A stretch of DNA of 64,000 nt from an uncultured Hungatella sp. Lineage in GTDB: Bacteria; Bacillota; Clostridia; Lachnospirales; Lachnospiraceae. The stretch is taken from contig CAMUJH010000009.1 in assembly GCA_947089145.1 (NCBI GenBank), positions 1-64,000 of the forward strand, written 5' to 3'. Made by a program: the position numbers and the translations under genes. The notes beneath the pieces are model-generated. The model was not told the origin of the DNA. It ran no database searches and saw only the letters and a list, made by a program, of their open reading frames with translations. Positions 1 to 9,256 of the stretch are shown here, piece after piece (within the stretch, counting starts at the first letter, position 1; each line of letters begins with the position of its first letter).

Positions 1-125
1 CCCTTATTCAGAGTGATGGAGATACAAAGGATCTGTGAAGTCACGGCAACCCCGGACGGTGTGGAAGACAAGCGCATCAGACAGGAAGGTGCCAACCTGA
101 GCGAGAAATCGAACAATAAGAGGAT
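1..125 (+). promoter_or_regulatory. SAM-I (S-box) riboswitch aptamer upstream of metK
   Basis: The stretch has the S-box layout. A P1 5' strand CTTATT (3-8) is complementary to AATAAG at 115-120. Between them lie the conserved GAAGTCACGGCAACC-type block near 38-52 and the GGTGCCAACC block near 89-98. It is followed by a terminator hairpin and then metK. In this family SAM binding stabilises the aptamer and lets the terminator form, which lowers synthesis of the SAM-making enzyme. The 5' end lies at or just before the window edge, so the promoter is not visible. Confidence 0.9.
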
Positions 126-141
126 TTGATGTAGAGTAATC

Positions 142-174
142 AAGTCCGCAGTTCGCACTACGGACTTTTCTTTG
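142..174 (+). terminator. Riboswitch expression-platform terminator
   Basis: AAGTCCG (142-148) pairs with CGGACTT (161-167). The stem continues after a C/A mismatch with AGT/ACT around a TCGC loop, and a T-rich tail follows. It lies 17 nt after the S-box P1 and 30 nt before metK, as expected for a transcription-attenuating riboswitch. Confidence 0.88.
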
Positions 175-205
175 TACCTAATGATTCCAAGGAGGAAATA
201 AATTA

Positions 206-1396
206 ATGGAAAAACGGTTGTTTACATCCGAGTCCGTAACAGAGGGACATCCGGATAAGATGTGCGACCAGATTTCGGATGCGATTCTGGACGCGCTGCT
301 GGAGCAGGACCCTATGAGCCGGGTAGCCTGTGAAACTGCGGTAACCACAGGAATTGTAATGGTGATGGGAGAGATTACGACTAAAGCTTATGTGGACATT
401 CAGAAAATTGTCCGTGAAACGATCCGTGACATCGGCTATGACAGGGCCAAGTATGGGTTTGACTGCGATACCTGCGGCGTGATCACGGCCATTGACGAGC
501 AGTCGACAGACATTGCCATGGGAGTGGACAAGGCTCTGGAGGCCAAGGAAAACAAGATGAGCGACGAGGAGATTGAAGCCATCGGGGCAGGCGATCAGGG
601 GATGATGTTTGGCTATGCCAGCAATGAGACGGAAGAATATATGCCGTATCCTATTGCGCTGGCCCACAAGCTGGCGCTTCAGCTGACGAAGGTCCGCAAG
701 GACGGCACCCTTACATACCTCCGTCCAGACGGCAAGACCCAGGTAACCGTAGAATACGATGAGACGGGCAAGGCTATTCGGCTGGATGCGGTGGTTTTGT
801 CCACACAGCATGATGAGAATGTGACTCAGGAACAGATTCATGAGGACATTAAGAAGTATGTGTTTGATGAAATTCTGCCGGCGGATATGGTGGACGAGAA
901 CACCAAGTTTTTCATTAACCCTACAGGAAGATTTGTCATCGGAGGGCCTCACGGTGACAGCGGACTTACCGGAAGGAAGATCATTGTGGACACATACGGC
1001 GGATATGCCCGTCACGGCGGCGGCGCATTTTCCGGCAAGGACTGTACCAAGGTGGATCGCTCCGCTGCCTATGCCGCAAGATATGTGGCAAAGAATATTG
1101 TAGCGGCAGGCCTGGCTGACAAGTGCGAGATTCAGCTGTCCTATGCCATCGGAGTAGCCCAGCCCACATCCGTTATGGCGGATACGTTTGGCACGGGTAA
1201 GGTAGGCGATGATCGCCTGGTGGAGATTATCCGCGAAAACTTTGATTTAAGACCAGCCGGAATCATTAAAATGCTGGATTTAAGAAGGCCTATTTATAAG
1301 CAGACAGCAGCCTATGGCCACTTTGGCAGAAACGATCTGGATGTGCCGTGGGAGAAACTGGATAAAGCAGAGCTTTTGAAAAAATATCTTGGCTAA
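206..1396 (+). CDS. metK: S-adenosylmethionine synthetase
   Basis: Makes S-adenosylmethionine from methionine and ATP in the cytoplasm. The 396-residue length is normal for MetK. The N-terminus has the ATP/methionine-binding [12 protein letters not shown] motif, a [12 protein letters not shown] motif lies near residue 130, and [15 protein letters not shown] lies near residue 270. The ATG at 206 follows AAGGAGG (189-195) at good spacing. The S-box riboswitch and terminator just upstream indicate feedback control by its own product. Together with luxS in this window it covers two steps of the activated-methyl cycle. No sign of damage. Confidence 0.98.
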   Translation: MEKRLFTSESVTEGHPDKMCDQISDAILDALLEQDPMSRVACETAVTTGIVMVMGEITTKAYVDIQKIVRETIRDIGYDRAKYGFDCDTCGVITAIDEQSTDIAMGVDKALEAKENKMSDEEIEAIGAGDQGMMFGYASNETEEYMPYPIALAHKLALQLTKVRKDGTLTYLRPDGKTQVTVEYDETGKAIRLDAVVLSTQHDENVTQEQIHEDIKKYVFDEILPADMVDENTKFFINPTGRFVIGGPHGDSGLTGRKIIVDTYGGYARHGGGAFSGKDCTKVDRSAAYAARYVAKNIVAAGLADKCEIQLSYAIGVAQPTSVMADTFGTGKVGDDRLVEIIRENFDLRPAGIIKMLDLRRPIYKQTAAYGHFGRNDLDVPWEKLDKAELLKKYLG

Positions 1397-1416
1397 ACCC
1401 AATATAAAAGAGTGAA

Positions 1417-1457
1417 CAAATCCCCCTGCCAGGCATAATGTCCGGCGGGGGGATTTG
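1417..1457. terminator. Bidirectional terminator between metK and lepB
   Basis: A strong hairpin pairs CAAATCCCCCTGCC (1417-1430) with GGCGGGGGGATTTG (1444-1457). It lies in the short gap between the convergent metK and lepB genes and can end transcription from both sides. Confidence 0.8.
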
Positions 1458-1475
1458 TGCGTCTTTGCTGACAGC

Positions 1476-2039
1476 TCAACGGATTCTTCCAATGCTGGGA
1501 AAATACCGGAACAGCACCTTGGCAATAATTTTTTCTTTTTTTACAAATGTATTTTTCCAGAATCGGGAGTCAGCGGAAAAATTGCGGTTATCCCCCAGCA
1601 TAAAATAACACCCTTCAGGCACTTCATAGTGCAGTTCTTCCGGGGTTTCCATAGGCTCCCGGATATAAGGCTCCTCCAAAGGAACATCTGATCCGTTTAA
1701 ATATACGTGACCGTCACGGATATCAATAGTGTCCCCCGGAACCCCAATGACGCGCTTTACATAATAAGTCTTTTCCGTCACATCATCAGGAAAATAAAAA
1801 ATAGCCACATCACCTCTCTGGGGGTCGCTGAAATAGTAAGTAAGCCTGGAGCCGATGACCCTGTCATGGGTCATAATGGTATTTTCCATGGAAGCGCTGG
1901 GAACCCTGCTGTTGGCAATAATAAAACGGTTGAGCACAAAGGCGATGAGGGCGGCGATTACCAGAACCTGAATCCAGCTAAACAGTTCAGCCTTCCAGTT
2001 AAAGGGCTCTTTTGGTGTAGAATTAGGATTTTCGTTCAT
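1476..2039 (-). CDS. lepB: Type I signal peptidase
   Basis: Membrane serine/lysine protease that removes signal peptides from exported proteins. The 187 residues start with a short cytoplasmic stretch and one membrane segment (about residues 21-40). The catalytic Ser follows in VPSASMENT near residue 50, and the catalytic Lys lies in YYVKRVIGVPGD near residue 93. A GDNRNFSADSRFW box comes near the C-terminus. This single-membrane-segment, short form is typical of Gram-positive SipS/LepB. An AAGAAGG site precedes the ATG. Its exported substrates plausibly include the large surface proteins at 7-27 kb, but that link is inference. Confidence 0.95.
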   Translation of the reverse strand: MNENPNSTPKEPFNWKAELFSWIQVLVIAALIAFVLNRFIIANSRVPSASMENTIMTHDRVIGSRLTYYFSDPQRGDVAIFYFPDDVTEKTYYVKRVIGVPGDTIDIRDGHVYLNGSDVPLEEPYIREPMETPEELHYEVPEGCYFMLGDNRNFSADSRFWKNTFVKKEKIIAKVLFRYFPSIGRIR

Positions 2040-2215
2040 AATGTACCTTCTTTCTGTCCAATGTATCTTATCTTTTTAGTGTAAATGACTTCCTTGTTTT
2101 GCGCAAGGACTTTTACAAAATGGTAAGAAAAATTTTGATGAAATTTAATGGCCGGATATGGTAAAATTAAGGGAGGGTGACAGAACTAAGAGTATTATAC
2201 TTATGGGGGAAATAT

Positions 2216-3262
2216 ATGGAGAGAACCAAGGGGAAGAGACAGAATAAAATTATATTGTTTACAGGCATGGCGCTGCTGGCTCTGGCTGCCATAGGCCAGC
2301 TGGCCGCAAGGAACATTGAAGGATTTGCTGCATGGTATTCTGTACATATCTATTCCGTTATTGTAGCAGTGTCAGGAAGAACCTTCGGCGTAATTCCGGT
2401 ATCTGTGTCGGAGTTTGGCCTGTATGCTTTGGCAGCCGCTTCAGCCTGGTATGTTGTATACAGAAGGAAACAGTGGCGCTGTATTGCTTCGCGGGCAGTG
2501 CTTACTGCCGGTGCAGCGGCGTTTCTGTATACGTTTAACTGCGGTATCAATTACTACCGCCCTCCTTTTTCCAGCGAACTGAATCTGAATATGCGGGAAT
2601 CTTCAGTAGAGGAACTGAAGGCTTTGTGCAGATATCTTACGGATAAAGTTAACGAGACAGCAGATGACAGTCCATACAGGGCGGAGTGGGCGGTATGGGG
2701 GAGGGACGCCATGAGAGAGCTGGGGAAGCGATATCCTGGTCTTTCCGGCTATTATCCCAGAGCCAAGCCTGTCGCCGTATCCTGGATTCTGTCAGTGCAG
2801 CAGTTAAGCGGCGTTTACTCCCCCTTTACGGTGGAAGGCAATTATAACAGAGCCATGACAGATTACAATATTCCGCACACCATCTGCCATGAGCTGTCAC
2901 ATCTTCGGGGGTTTATGAGGGAAGATGAAGCAAATTTTATCGGATATCTGGCATGTATTGAATCAGACAAAAAGGTCTTTAAGTACAGCGGCTATCTCAC
3001 CGGATGGGTTTATGCAGGCAATGCCCTGGCAGAGCAGGACATAGACAGCTACAGGGAACTTTACGGCAGGCTGCTTCCTCAGGTAACAGAAGATTTAAGG
3101 GACAATCGGGAATTTTGGAACCGATACGAGGGGAAGGTGGCGGAGGTGTCGAATCAGGTAAATGACGCTTATCTGAAAATCAATGACCAGAAGGAAGGGG
3201 TGAAGACCTACGGAAGGATGGTAGATCTGATGCTGGCCTATCACAGAGCAGAAGAACCGTAG
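2216..3262 (+). CDS. DUF3810 membrane protein with HExxH motif
   Basis: A 348-residue protein of the DUF3810 type, function unknown. Three hydrophobic segments lie in the first ~110 residues, followed by a long extracytoplasmic region. Near residue 225 it reads TICHELSHLRGF, a zinc-metalloprotease-style HExxH, followed by a downstream EDEANF that could supply a third ligand. I chose ATG 2216, preceded by GGGGGA, over an in-frame GTG at 2177 that has a poorer ribosome site. A TGG-TAAAAT -10-like element lies at 2159-2167 but I see no good -35. It may be a membrane protease, but no activity is established for the family to my knowledge. Confidence 0.85.
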   Translation: MERTKGKRQNKIILFTGMALLALAAIGQLAARNIEGFAAWYSVHIYSVIVAVSGRTFGVIPVSVSEFGLYALAAASAWYVVYRRKQWRCIASRAVLTAGAAAFLYTFNCGINYYRPPFSSELNLNMRESSVEELKALCRYLTDKVNETADDSPYRAEWAVWGRDAMRELGKRYPGLSGYYPRAKPVAVSWILSVQQLSGVYSPFTVEGNYNRAMTDYNIPHTICHELSHLRGFMREDEANFIGYLACIESDKKVFKYSGYLTGWVYAGNALAEQDIDSYRELYGRLLPQVTEDLRDNREFWNRYEGKVAEVSNQVNDAYLKINDQKEGVKTYGRMVDLMLAYHRAEEP

Positions 3263-3269
3263 GTTTTCA

Positions 3270-3298
3270 TTGTAATCATTTCGAAATAATGGTAAAAT
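3270..3298 (+). promoter_or_regulatory. glgB promoter
   Basis: TTGTAA (3270-3275), a 17-nt spacer, and TAAAAT (3293-3298) with an extended -10 TGG. It sits between the end of the DUF3810 gene and glgB. Confidence 0.7.
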
Positions 3299-3333
3299 AT
3301 AAAATAAGATATTATTACGGAGGGGGAATATTT

Positions 3334-5736
3334 ATGGGCAAAACGCTATATGACATGATGGACTGGGCAGGGATTGAGGAACTGGTATATTCAGAGGCAG
3401 CGAATCCCCATGGCATGCTTGGACCGCATATGACAGAGGAAGGGATGCTGGTACAGGCATTTGTTCCCACGGCTCAGGCGATCACAGTGAAGATGGCATC
3501 TGACAGCAGGGAATACCCTATGGAGAAGATGGAAGAGCCAGGGTTTTTCGCGGTTTTGATTCCGGAGAAAGCCATGGCGGACTACACGCTGGCCGTATCC
3601 TATGATAATGGGACGACCCAGGAGATGGGTGACCCCTATGCCTACGAACCTCAGTTTGACGAGGCGCAGCTGAAGAAATTTGAGGCCGGCATCTGCTATG
3701 ACGTATATGAGAAGATGGGCGCCCATGTTATGGAGATCAAGGGCGTAAAAGGCGTGTATTTTGCCGTGTGGGCTCCGTGCGCCATGCGTGTCAGCGTTGT
3801 GGGAGACTTTAATATGTGGGATGGCCGCCGTCATCAGATGAGAAGACTTGGGGATTACGGTGTATTTGAATTGTTTATTCCCGGCCTGGATGTGGGGACG
3901 GTCTACAAGTATGAGGTGAAGGCTAAGAACGGCGATGCCATGCTGAAGGCGGACCCGTATGGCAATTATGCAGAGCTTCGCCCCAACAATGCTTCCGTTG
4001 TCTGGGATATTAACCGCTATCAGTGGAACGACGGGGCATGGATGAAGGAACGGGCCGAATCAGACAATAAAAAGAAGCCTATGTCCATTTATGAGATGCA
4101 TCTTGGCTCCTGGATTCGCAAACCCTTCTCGGTGGATGACCAGGGCAATGAGATTGTGGGAAGCGAGTTTTACAATTATCGTGAGATTGCAGAGAAACTG
4201 GCCGAATATGTGAAAGAGATGGGATACACCCATGTGGAGCTGCTGCCGGTGATGGAGCATCCTCTCGACGCATCCTGGGGTTATCAGGTAACCGGATATT
4301 ACGCTCCGACCAGCCGCTACGGGACGCCGGATGATTTCCAATATTTTGTAGACTATCTTCACGGACAGGGAATCGGCGTGATTCTTGACTGGGTGCCCGC
4401 CCATTTTCCAAGGGATCTTGCGGGACTGGCCTGCTTTGACGGCACCTGTGTGTATGAACACAGAGATCCTAGACAAGGCGCCCATCCTCACTGGGGGACT
4501 TTGATTTACAATTACGGAAGGCCCCAGGTATCCAACTTCCTGATTGCCAATGCTCTTTACTGGGCCAAGAAGTATCATGCTGACGGAATCCGCATGGATG
4601 CCGTAGCTTCTATGCTGTATCTGGATTACGGCAAGAATCCCGGAGAGTGGGTAGCCAATATTTACGGCGGCCATGAGAATCTGGAGGCAGTGGAATTTTT
4701 AAAGCATCTTAACTCTATTTTCAAAAAACAGGCAGGCGGCGCCATGCTGATTGCCGAGGAGTCTACGGCCTGGCCGCAGATAACGGGAGACGTGAAAGAA
4801 GGCTCTCTGGGATTTGACTATAAGTGGAATATGGGCTGGATGAATGATTTCCTGGGGTATATGCAGTGCGATCCCTATTTCAGATGCCACCATTACGGCG
4901 GGCTGACATTCAGCATGCTGTATGCATACAGCGAGGACTTTATTTTGGTATTCTCACATGATGAGGTGGTTCACGGGAAGGGGTCCATTGCAGGAAAGAT
5001 GCCCGGAGCCACATTTGAGGCCAAGTTCTCGAACTTAAGGGCTGCATATGGTTTCATGATGACTCATCCGGGCAAAAAGCTTCTGTTTATGGGACAGGAG
5101 ATGGGACAGATTTCCGAATGGAATGAAAATGAAAGTTTGCCATGGAACCTTCTTGAATATGATATTCATAGACAGACAAAAGAATATGTAAAGGATTTGA
5201 ATCATCTGTACAGAACGTATCCGGCGCTGTATGAGCTGGATTATGATCCGGAAGGGTTCCAATGGATTGACTGCACCAGCGGCCAGGACAATATCGTTTC
5301 CTTTATCAGGAAGACCAGCAAGCCGGAAGAGACTTTGCTGGTGGTGTGCAACTTTGCTCCGGTGCAGCATGATGACTATCAGGTAGGGGTGCCTTTCCAC
5401 GGAAAATATAAAGAGATCTTCAACAGTGAGAGCGAAATTTACGGCGGATGCGGCGTGACCAATCCAAGAGTAAAGACTTCCAAGGCAGAAGAGTGCAATG
5501 GAAGAGAGGAGTCTATAAAGATTCAGCTGGCTCCTTTGGGCGTCCTGATCTTCACCTGTACTCCGGTAAAAGAAGAGAAGACGGAAGAGCCGAAAAAGAG
5601 TGTGAAAACAGTTTCTGCCGAGACGAAAACTGGCAGCAAGACGGATAGGGAAAAGGCAGCAGAGCCGGAAAAACAGGATAAAGCAGCTAAGCCAGACACA
5701 AAAGGCCAGAAAAATAAAAAGTCTGAAACAAAATGA
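3334..5736 (+). CDS. glgB: 1,4-alpha-glucan branching enzyme (GH13) with charged C-terminal tail
   Basis: Introduces alpha-1,6 branches into glycogen. Of 800 residues, a CBM48-like domain (about 137-230) precedes the GH13 barrel. The nucleophile Asp is in DGIRMDAV (about D422), the acid/base Glu in LIAEES (about E475), and the transition-state Asp in SHDEVVHGK (about D543). ATG 3334 follows GGAGGGGG (3319-3326); an in-frame ATG at 3289 overlaps the promoter -10 and is not used. After the normal beta-sandwich end (about residue 744) comes a 55-residue Lys/Glu-rich low-complexity tail not usual for the family. mscS follows 25 nt downstream, and malQ, another glucan enzyme, lies 21 kb away. Confidence 0.96.
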   Translation: MGKTLYDMMDWAGIEELVYSEAANPHGMLGPHMTEEGMLVQAFVPTAQAITVKMASDSREYPMEKMEEPGFFAVLIPEKAMADYTLAVSYDNGTTQEMGDPYAYEPQFDEAQLKKFEAGICYDVYEKMGAHVMEIKGVKGVYFAVWAPCAMRVSVVGDFNMWDGRRHQMRRLGDYGVFELFIPGLDVGTVYKYEVKAKNGDAMLKADPYGNYAELRPNNASVVWDINRYQWNDGAWMKERAESDNKKKPMSIYEMHLGSWIRKPFSVDDQGNEIVGSEFYNYREIAEKLAEYVKEMGYTHVELLPVMEHPLDASWGYQVTGYYAPTSRYGTPDDFQYFVDYLHGQGIGVILDWVPAHFPRDLAGLACFDGTCVYEHRDPRQGAHPHWGTLIYNYGRPQVSNFLIANALYWAKKYHADGIRMDAVASMLYLDYGKNPGEWVANIYGGHENLEAVEFLKHLNSIFKKQAGGAMLIAEESTAWPQITGDVKEGSLGFDYKWNMGWMNDFLGYMQCDPYFRCHHYGGLTFSMLYAYSEDFILVFSHDEVVHGKGSIAGKMPGATFEAKFSNLRAAYGFMMTHPGKKLLFMGQEMGQISEWNENESLPWNLLEYDIHRQTKEYVKDLNHLYRTYPALYELDYDPEGFQWIDCTSGQDNIVSFIRKTSKPEETLLVVCNFAPVQHDDYQVGVPFHGKYKEIFNSESEIYGGCGVTNPRVKTSKAEECNGREESIKIQLAPLGVLIFTCTPVKEEKTEEPKKSVKTVSAETKTGSKTDREKAAEPEKQDKAAKPDTKGQKNKKSETK

Positions 5737-5761
5737 CATTCTAAATTAGGAGACTGATCAA

Positions 5762-6652
5762 ATGGTATGGAGAGAGGCAGAGGGGCTGGCGGAGACTTTG
5801 GAGATTGCCCAGGAGGTACAGCAGGATCTGGCGCAGCTGAAGCCTAACGTGATACTGAGTACTATGAAAGGCTGGCTCCCCGGCCTTATAAAGCTGGGGT
5901 ACCGGCTCCTGGCAGTGGCCATCATCCTGGCAGTAGGATTTAAGATTGCCGCAATTGTGCGGAAAATGCTTGGCAGGACATTTGGCCGTATGGAGATGGA
6001 AGTCTCTTTGCGGAAATTTCTTTTGTCAGCAGTGTACGCCTGTATCTGCGGATTGGCAGTCTTTGTGGCGGCAGAAAAACTGGGGATCAGTTCCGCCTCC
6101 ATTATAGCCCTTCTGGGTTCCGCAGGGCTGGCGCTGAGTTTATCCCTGCAGAATATGCTGGGGAATTTTGCAGGCGGGGTTGCTCTTTTGATGCTGAAGC
6201 CTTTTAAAGTGGGCGATTACATTATCTGCGGAAGTGAAGAGGGCACTGTGTCAGCTATCGGACTGGTTTACACCACTCTCCACACTATGGATAACCGGCA
6301 GGTTACCCTGCCAAACGGCTCCCTTTCCAACAGCAATCTCACCAATGTGACTGCGCAGGAAAAAAGGCGCCTGGAGATTAAAGTCATGATTGGGTATCAA
6401 TCGGACCTAAAGAAAGCCAAAGATATTTTGGAGATGCTGTTTGAGAACCATGGGCTGGTGAAGCAGGAGGAGGGAGTCCTGGTTTTTGTAGACAGCCTGG
6501 GAGACAGCGGCGTCGTGCTGGGAGCCAGGGCCTGGGTAGCTACAGGCGATTACTGGAACGTGAAATGGGATCTGACAGAGAAGATAAAACTGTCCTTTGA
6601 CGAGGCGGAAATTGAGATTCCCTACCAGCAGGTGGATATTCATCAGAGATAG
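5762..6652 (+). CDS. MscS-family small-conductance mechanosensitive channel
   Basis: Tension-gated membrane channel that relieves osmotic downshock. The 296 residues contain about three membrane segments. The pore helix TM3 signature GSAGLALSLSLQNMLGNFAGG is followed by the beta-domain (LLMLKPFKVGDYI and the VTLPNGSLSNSNLTN segment), a clear MscS core. The ATG follows AGGAG with 8-nt spacing, 25 nt after glgB, so the two are probably co-transcribed. A strong terminator follows. Confidence 0.93.
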   Translation: MVWREAEGLAETLEIAQEVQQDLAQLKPNVILSTMKGWLPGLIKLGYRLLAVAIILAVGFKIAAIVRKMLGRTFGRMEMEVSLRKFLLSAVYACICGLAVFVAAEKLGISSASIIALLGSAGLALSLSLQNMLGNFAGGVALLMLKPFKVGDYIICGSEEGTVSAIGLVYTTLHTMDNRQVTLPNGSLSNSNLTNVTAQEKRRLEIKVMIGYQSDLKKAKDILEMLFENHGLVKQEEGVLVFVDSLGDSGVVLGARAWVATGDYWNVKWDLTEKIKLSFDEAEIEIPYQQVDIHQR

Positions 6653-6680
6653 CAGGCAGGCGAACAATGAGAATATAAAA

Positions 6681-6727
6681 AGATGCTGTAGTATGATAAG
6701 AAAATGTCATACTCAGCATCTTTTTTT
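6681..6727 (+). terminator. Terminator after mscS
   Basis: AGATGCTG-T-AGTATGA pairs with TCATACT-CAGCATCT (6681-6721), followed by seven Ts. It closes the glgB-mscS unit before the surface-protein block. Confidence 0.9.
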
Positions 6728-6776
6728 CATGTTCCTTTGAAAGGGAAAAAATAGGGCGAAAAAATGTAAAAAACCC

Positions 6777-6812
6777 TTGTATTTAAAAAGATTTTATGGT
6801 ATAGTTACCATA
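6777..6812 (+). promoter_or_regulatory. Promoter of the surface-protein block with a dyad over the -10
   Basis: TTGTAT (6777-6782), a 17-nt spacer ending in TGG, and TATAGT (6800-6805). A perfect inverted repeat TATGGTA-TAGT-TACCATA (6795-6812) covers the -10 and the start region. This is a good position for a repressor site, but the regulator is unknown. Confidence 0.65.
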
Positions 6813-6994
6813 CATTTCGGGAATTTCTTTCCTGATAAGTCTATGACGATAAGATTTATGTCATGTATGGCCGGATCGGCCGAGGTTTTTCCGTATAATT
6901 AAGTGTTTCACACAGTCAGAGTACTTTTGGATATCTATGCATATGTGTTTTTACGGCTGATTTCTGAGAGTGCATCTCAAAGAAAAGGAGGACT
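6813..6994 (+). other. Long leader before the first surface-protein gene
   Basis: About 180 nt without a gene between the promoter and the ATG at 6995. It includes a short hairpin-forming GGCCGGATCGGCC near 6869-6881 and ends with AAAAGGAGG (6983-6991). I do not recognise a known riboswitch class here. Confidence 0.5.
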
Positions 6995-9169
6995 ATGAAG
7001 AAAAAGATATGTAAAAAAGCCGCACTGTGCGTTTGTGCCGCCGAGATGGCTTTCCAGGGAGTTTTCACTTCCTATGGAGCCTGGCAGAGCAACGGCAGCC
7101 AGTGGCAGTATCGTATGCCGGATACCGGGGCACTGGTAAAATCATCCTGGTATCAGGCGGAGGGTGAGTGGTACTGGTTTGACCAAGAGGGCTTTATGAA
7201 GACCGGATGGCATTTGGATACAGACGGCCAATGGTACTTTTTGAATCCGGTATCAGATGGAACCAGAGGGAAGATGCTGACCGGATGGCAGTGGATTGAC
7301 GGATACTGCTATTACCTGTCAGAGAAAACAGATGATAAATATCCCAAAGGGGCAATGTACGCAGGGGAGAGAACGTCTGATGGCTACAGAGTAAATAAAA
7401 GCGGAGCATGGACAGATGAAAGCGGCTCTTTGGTGTACCGGCCGGGAAAAGGCATTGCTACAGCAAAAGAAAAGGGCAGCAAAGGCCGGACAAGGGGCTT
7501 GATTATCAAAAGCGGAGACGGCGTATCCTCTGGAAGGAGCCAGCAGGCCGGGCCGGCTGCTGCGGAGAAAAATGATTTTAATCAGGAAACTGTAGAAACC
7601 ACAGAAAACAGAGCAGAAGAAAGCAGTAAAAACGGAAAGGATGGCGATCCGGACGAAAACGCTGAAACAGGCAATGACCCGAAAGAGGACAGGGAAGAGA
7701 AAACAGGGAGCAGCCCGGAAATTAAATTTACAGGGCAGCCCCCAATCGGCAATAAGGCAGACGGCAAAGCAGAAACAGACAGTGAGTCAAATGCGGACCA
7801 GACTCAAGGCAGTGCCGGAGAAAATCAGGTACGCTGGAAAATACATTTTACAGATTCATCCACCCATCAATTGCAGCTGGCGCCTTCTAAAAGCGGAACC
7901 ATAGCAGAAGGCACAGATCTGACTATCAATTTTCAATCTAAGATCGTAGATTCTGAGAACCGCATCTGGAAATCTATACAGCAGGCACCCTATGTTATTA
8001 CGGTTACAGGGCCACAGGACAGAATCATCTATGTGGAATATAAAGAATGCGGAAAGGCAGCCGAGGAAGCTGATCCGTGGAGAGAGGAAAAGGAACATCT
8101 GCAGGAATTCATGGAACTGGCAAAAAAACAGGAATTGTTATTTTCAGACAGCATCCTGGGCGGCCTTCCGGACTCCAGGTTCCTTGCAGAGAACAAAGAC
8201 ATCTGTGACATGCGGCTTAAATCTGTTGCAGCCAAGACAGAACCAGGAGAAAACAAAACATTCTATGTAATAGGCAAAAACTATATTCCGGAGGGAAGCG
8301 TGCTGGCAGAGGTATACGGCGATAATTTGGAATATTCCAATACCGTGGAGGGCAAGGTGACCCTGAAGGAAGATGTCTATATTTTATCCAGATTTCAGAT
8401 ATATAAAAAAGCGCCTGCCTATGAGGAAGAACATGTATGGTCCCCAGGTGAAAAGCAGCATTGGAATGTTGGCGATGTACAGCAGCGGGATTTAGACGGA
8501 GTTACATATCGTTTCCGCTGCATTGACCAAAATTACGGCGACGAGACAGACAGCGGGAGACAGAAAGCCCTGTTTTTATGCGATTCGGTAATTCCGGCAG
8601 ACACAGGTTCTTTCTATTCTTATGAAAAGAAAACGGACGGCACCTATGGATATGAATTTTATCCTGGCCCCGTGGTGTCTTTCGGAGATTCCGACAGCTA
8701 TAAGCATTCCCGCATCCGGGCTTGGCTGAAGGGCGCAGAACAGGATTTTACTGATGCCGCAGGAATTCCTACAGGTGTAAACTATGCCTATGAAGGCAGC
8801 ACAAAGCCATGGAGCACAAAGGAACCGTCCCAACATCAGCTGAAGCCGTTTTACATAGGAAGCCAGGCCATGATTGACCGGCTGTTTATACTTTCTGTAG
8901 ATGAAGCGGTGAAATACAGTTCCTGGCTGTGGAAATTTAACGGATCAGAGAAAGAAAATCCGGAAAGCCAGCAGAGCGCTTTCTGCAAAGGATATTGGCT
9001 TAGAAACCCATCTGCCCAAAAAGGGGAGGCCAATGTCTATATAGTAGATTTGGCTGAGAGAAATATTCATTCCGAGAAAGTAAAACCGGATGGAGAGAGC
9101 GGGGATTTGGAACTGGATGTGACAGGAACCACTGGAGTCAGGCCGGCATTTACGGTAAACCAGAGATAG
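6995..9169 (+). CDS. Secreted protein: N-terminal wall-binding repeats, C-terminal DUF6273-like domain
   Basis: A 724-residue exported protein. An N-terminal signal peptide (KKK start, cleavage near residue 28) is followed by choline-binding-type wall repeats at about 29-150, rich in W, Y and G (KTGWHLDTDGQWYFLN, MLTGWQWIDG). A hydrophilic E/K/N/D-rich linker spans about 150-275, a short beta region follows, and the C-terminal domain (about 485-724) ends in the GYWLRNPS and TGVRPAFTV signatures typical of DUF6273 surface proteins. It is the first gene of a block with the next two, served by the promoter at 6777. It is likely attached non-covalently to the wall; its ligand is unknown. The AAAAGGAGG ribosome site fixes the start. 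Confidence 0.85.
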   Translation: MKKKICKKAALCVCAAEMAFQGVFTSYGAWQSNGSQWQYRMPDTGALVKSSWYQAEGEWYWFDQEGFMKTGWHLDTDGQWYFLNPVSDGTRGKMLTGWQWIDGYCYYLSEKTDDKYPKGAMYAGERTSDGYRVNKSGAWTDESGSLVYRPGKGIATAKEKGSKGRTRGLIIKSGDGVSSGRSQQAGPAAAEKNDFNQETVETTENRAEESSKNGKDGDPDENAETGNDPKEDREEKTGSSPEIKFTGQPPIGNKADGKAETDSESNADQTQGSAGENQVRWKIHFTDSSTHQLQLAPSKSGTIAEGTDLTINFQSKIVDSENRIWKSIQQAPYVITVTGPQDRIIYVEYKECGKAAEEADPWREEKEHLQEFMELAKKQELLFSDSILGGLPDSRFLAENKDICDMRLKSVAAKTEPGENKTFYVIGKNYIPEGSVLAEVYGDNLEYSNTVEGKVTLKEDVYILSRFQIYKKAPAYEEEHVWSPGEKQHWNVGDVQQRDLDGVTYRFRCIDQNYGDETDSGRQKALFLCDSVIPADTGSFYSYEKKTDGTYGYEFYPGPVVSFGDSDSYKHSRIRAWLKGAEQDFTDAAGIPTGVNYAYEGSTKPWSTKEPSQHQLKPFYIGSQAMIDRLFILSVDEAVKYSSWLWKFNGSEKENPESQQSAFCKGYWLRNPSAQKGEANVYIVDLAERNIHSEKVKPDGESGDLELDVTGTTGVRPAFTVNQR

Positions 9170-9256
9170 CAAAGACAGCCTGGGAAAGCCCTCTGCACTT
9201 ATTGCTGCAGCTGATTTTCCGGGAAACCCCAATACAGAAGAAAGTGAGAAAAATCA

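Noticed and set aside
203-1015. 270-codon open frame on the minus strand over metK
   Set aside because: It mirrors the codon pattern of metK, has no ribosome site and encodes no recognisable domain; metK is certain.
5035-5739. 234-codon minus-strand frame over the 3' end of glgB
   Set aside because: An antisense shadow of the K/E-rich tail; its Phe/Leu/Cys-rich content comes from reverse-complemented Lys and Glu codons.
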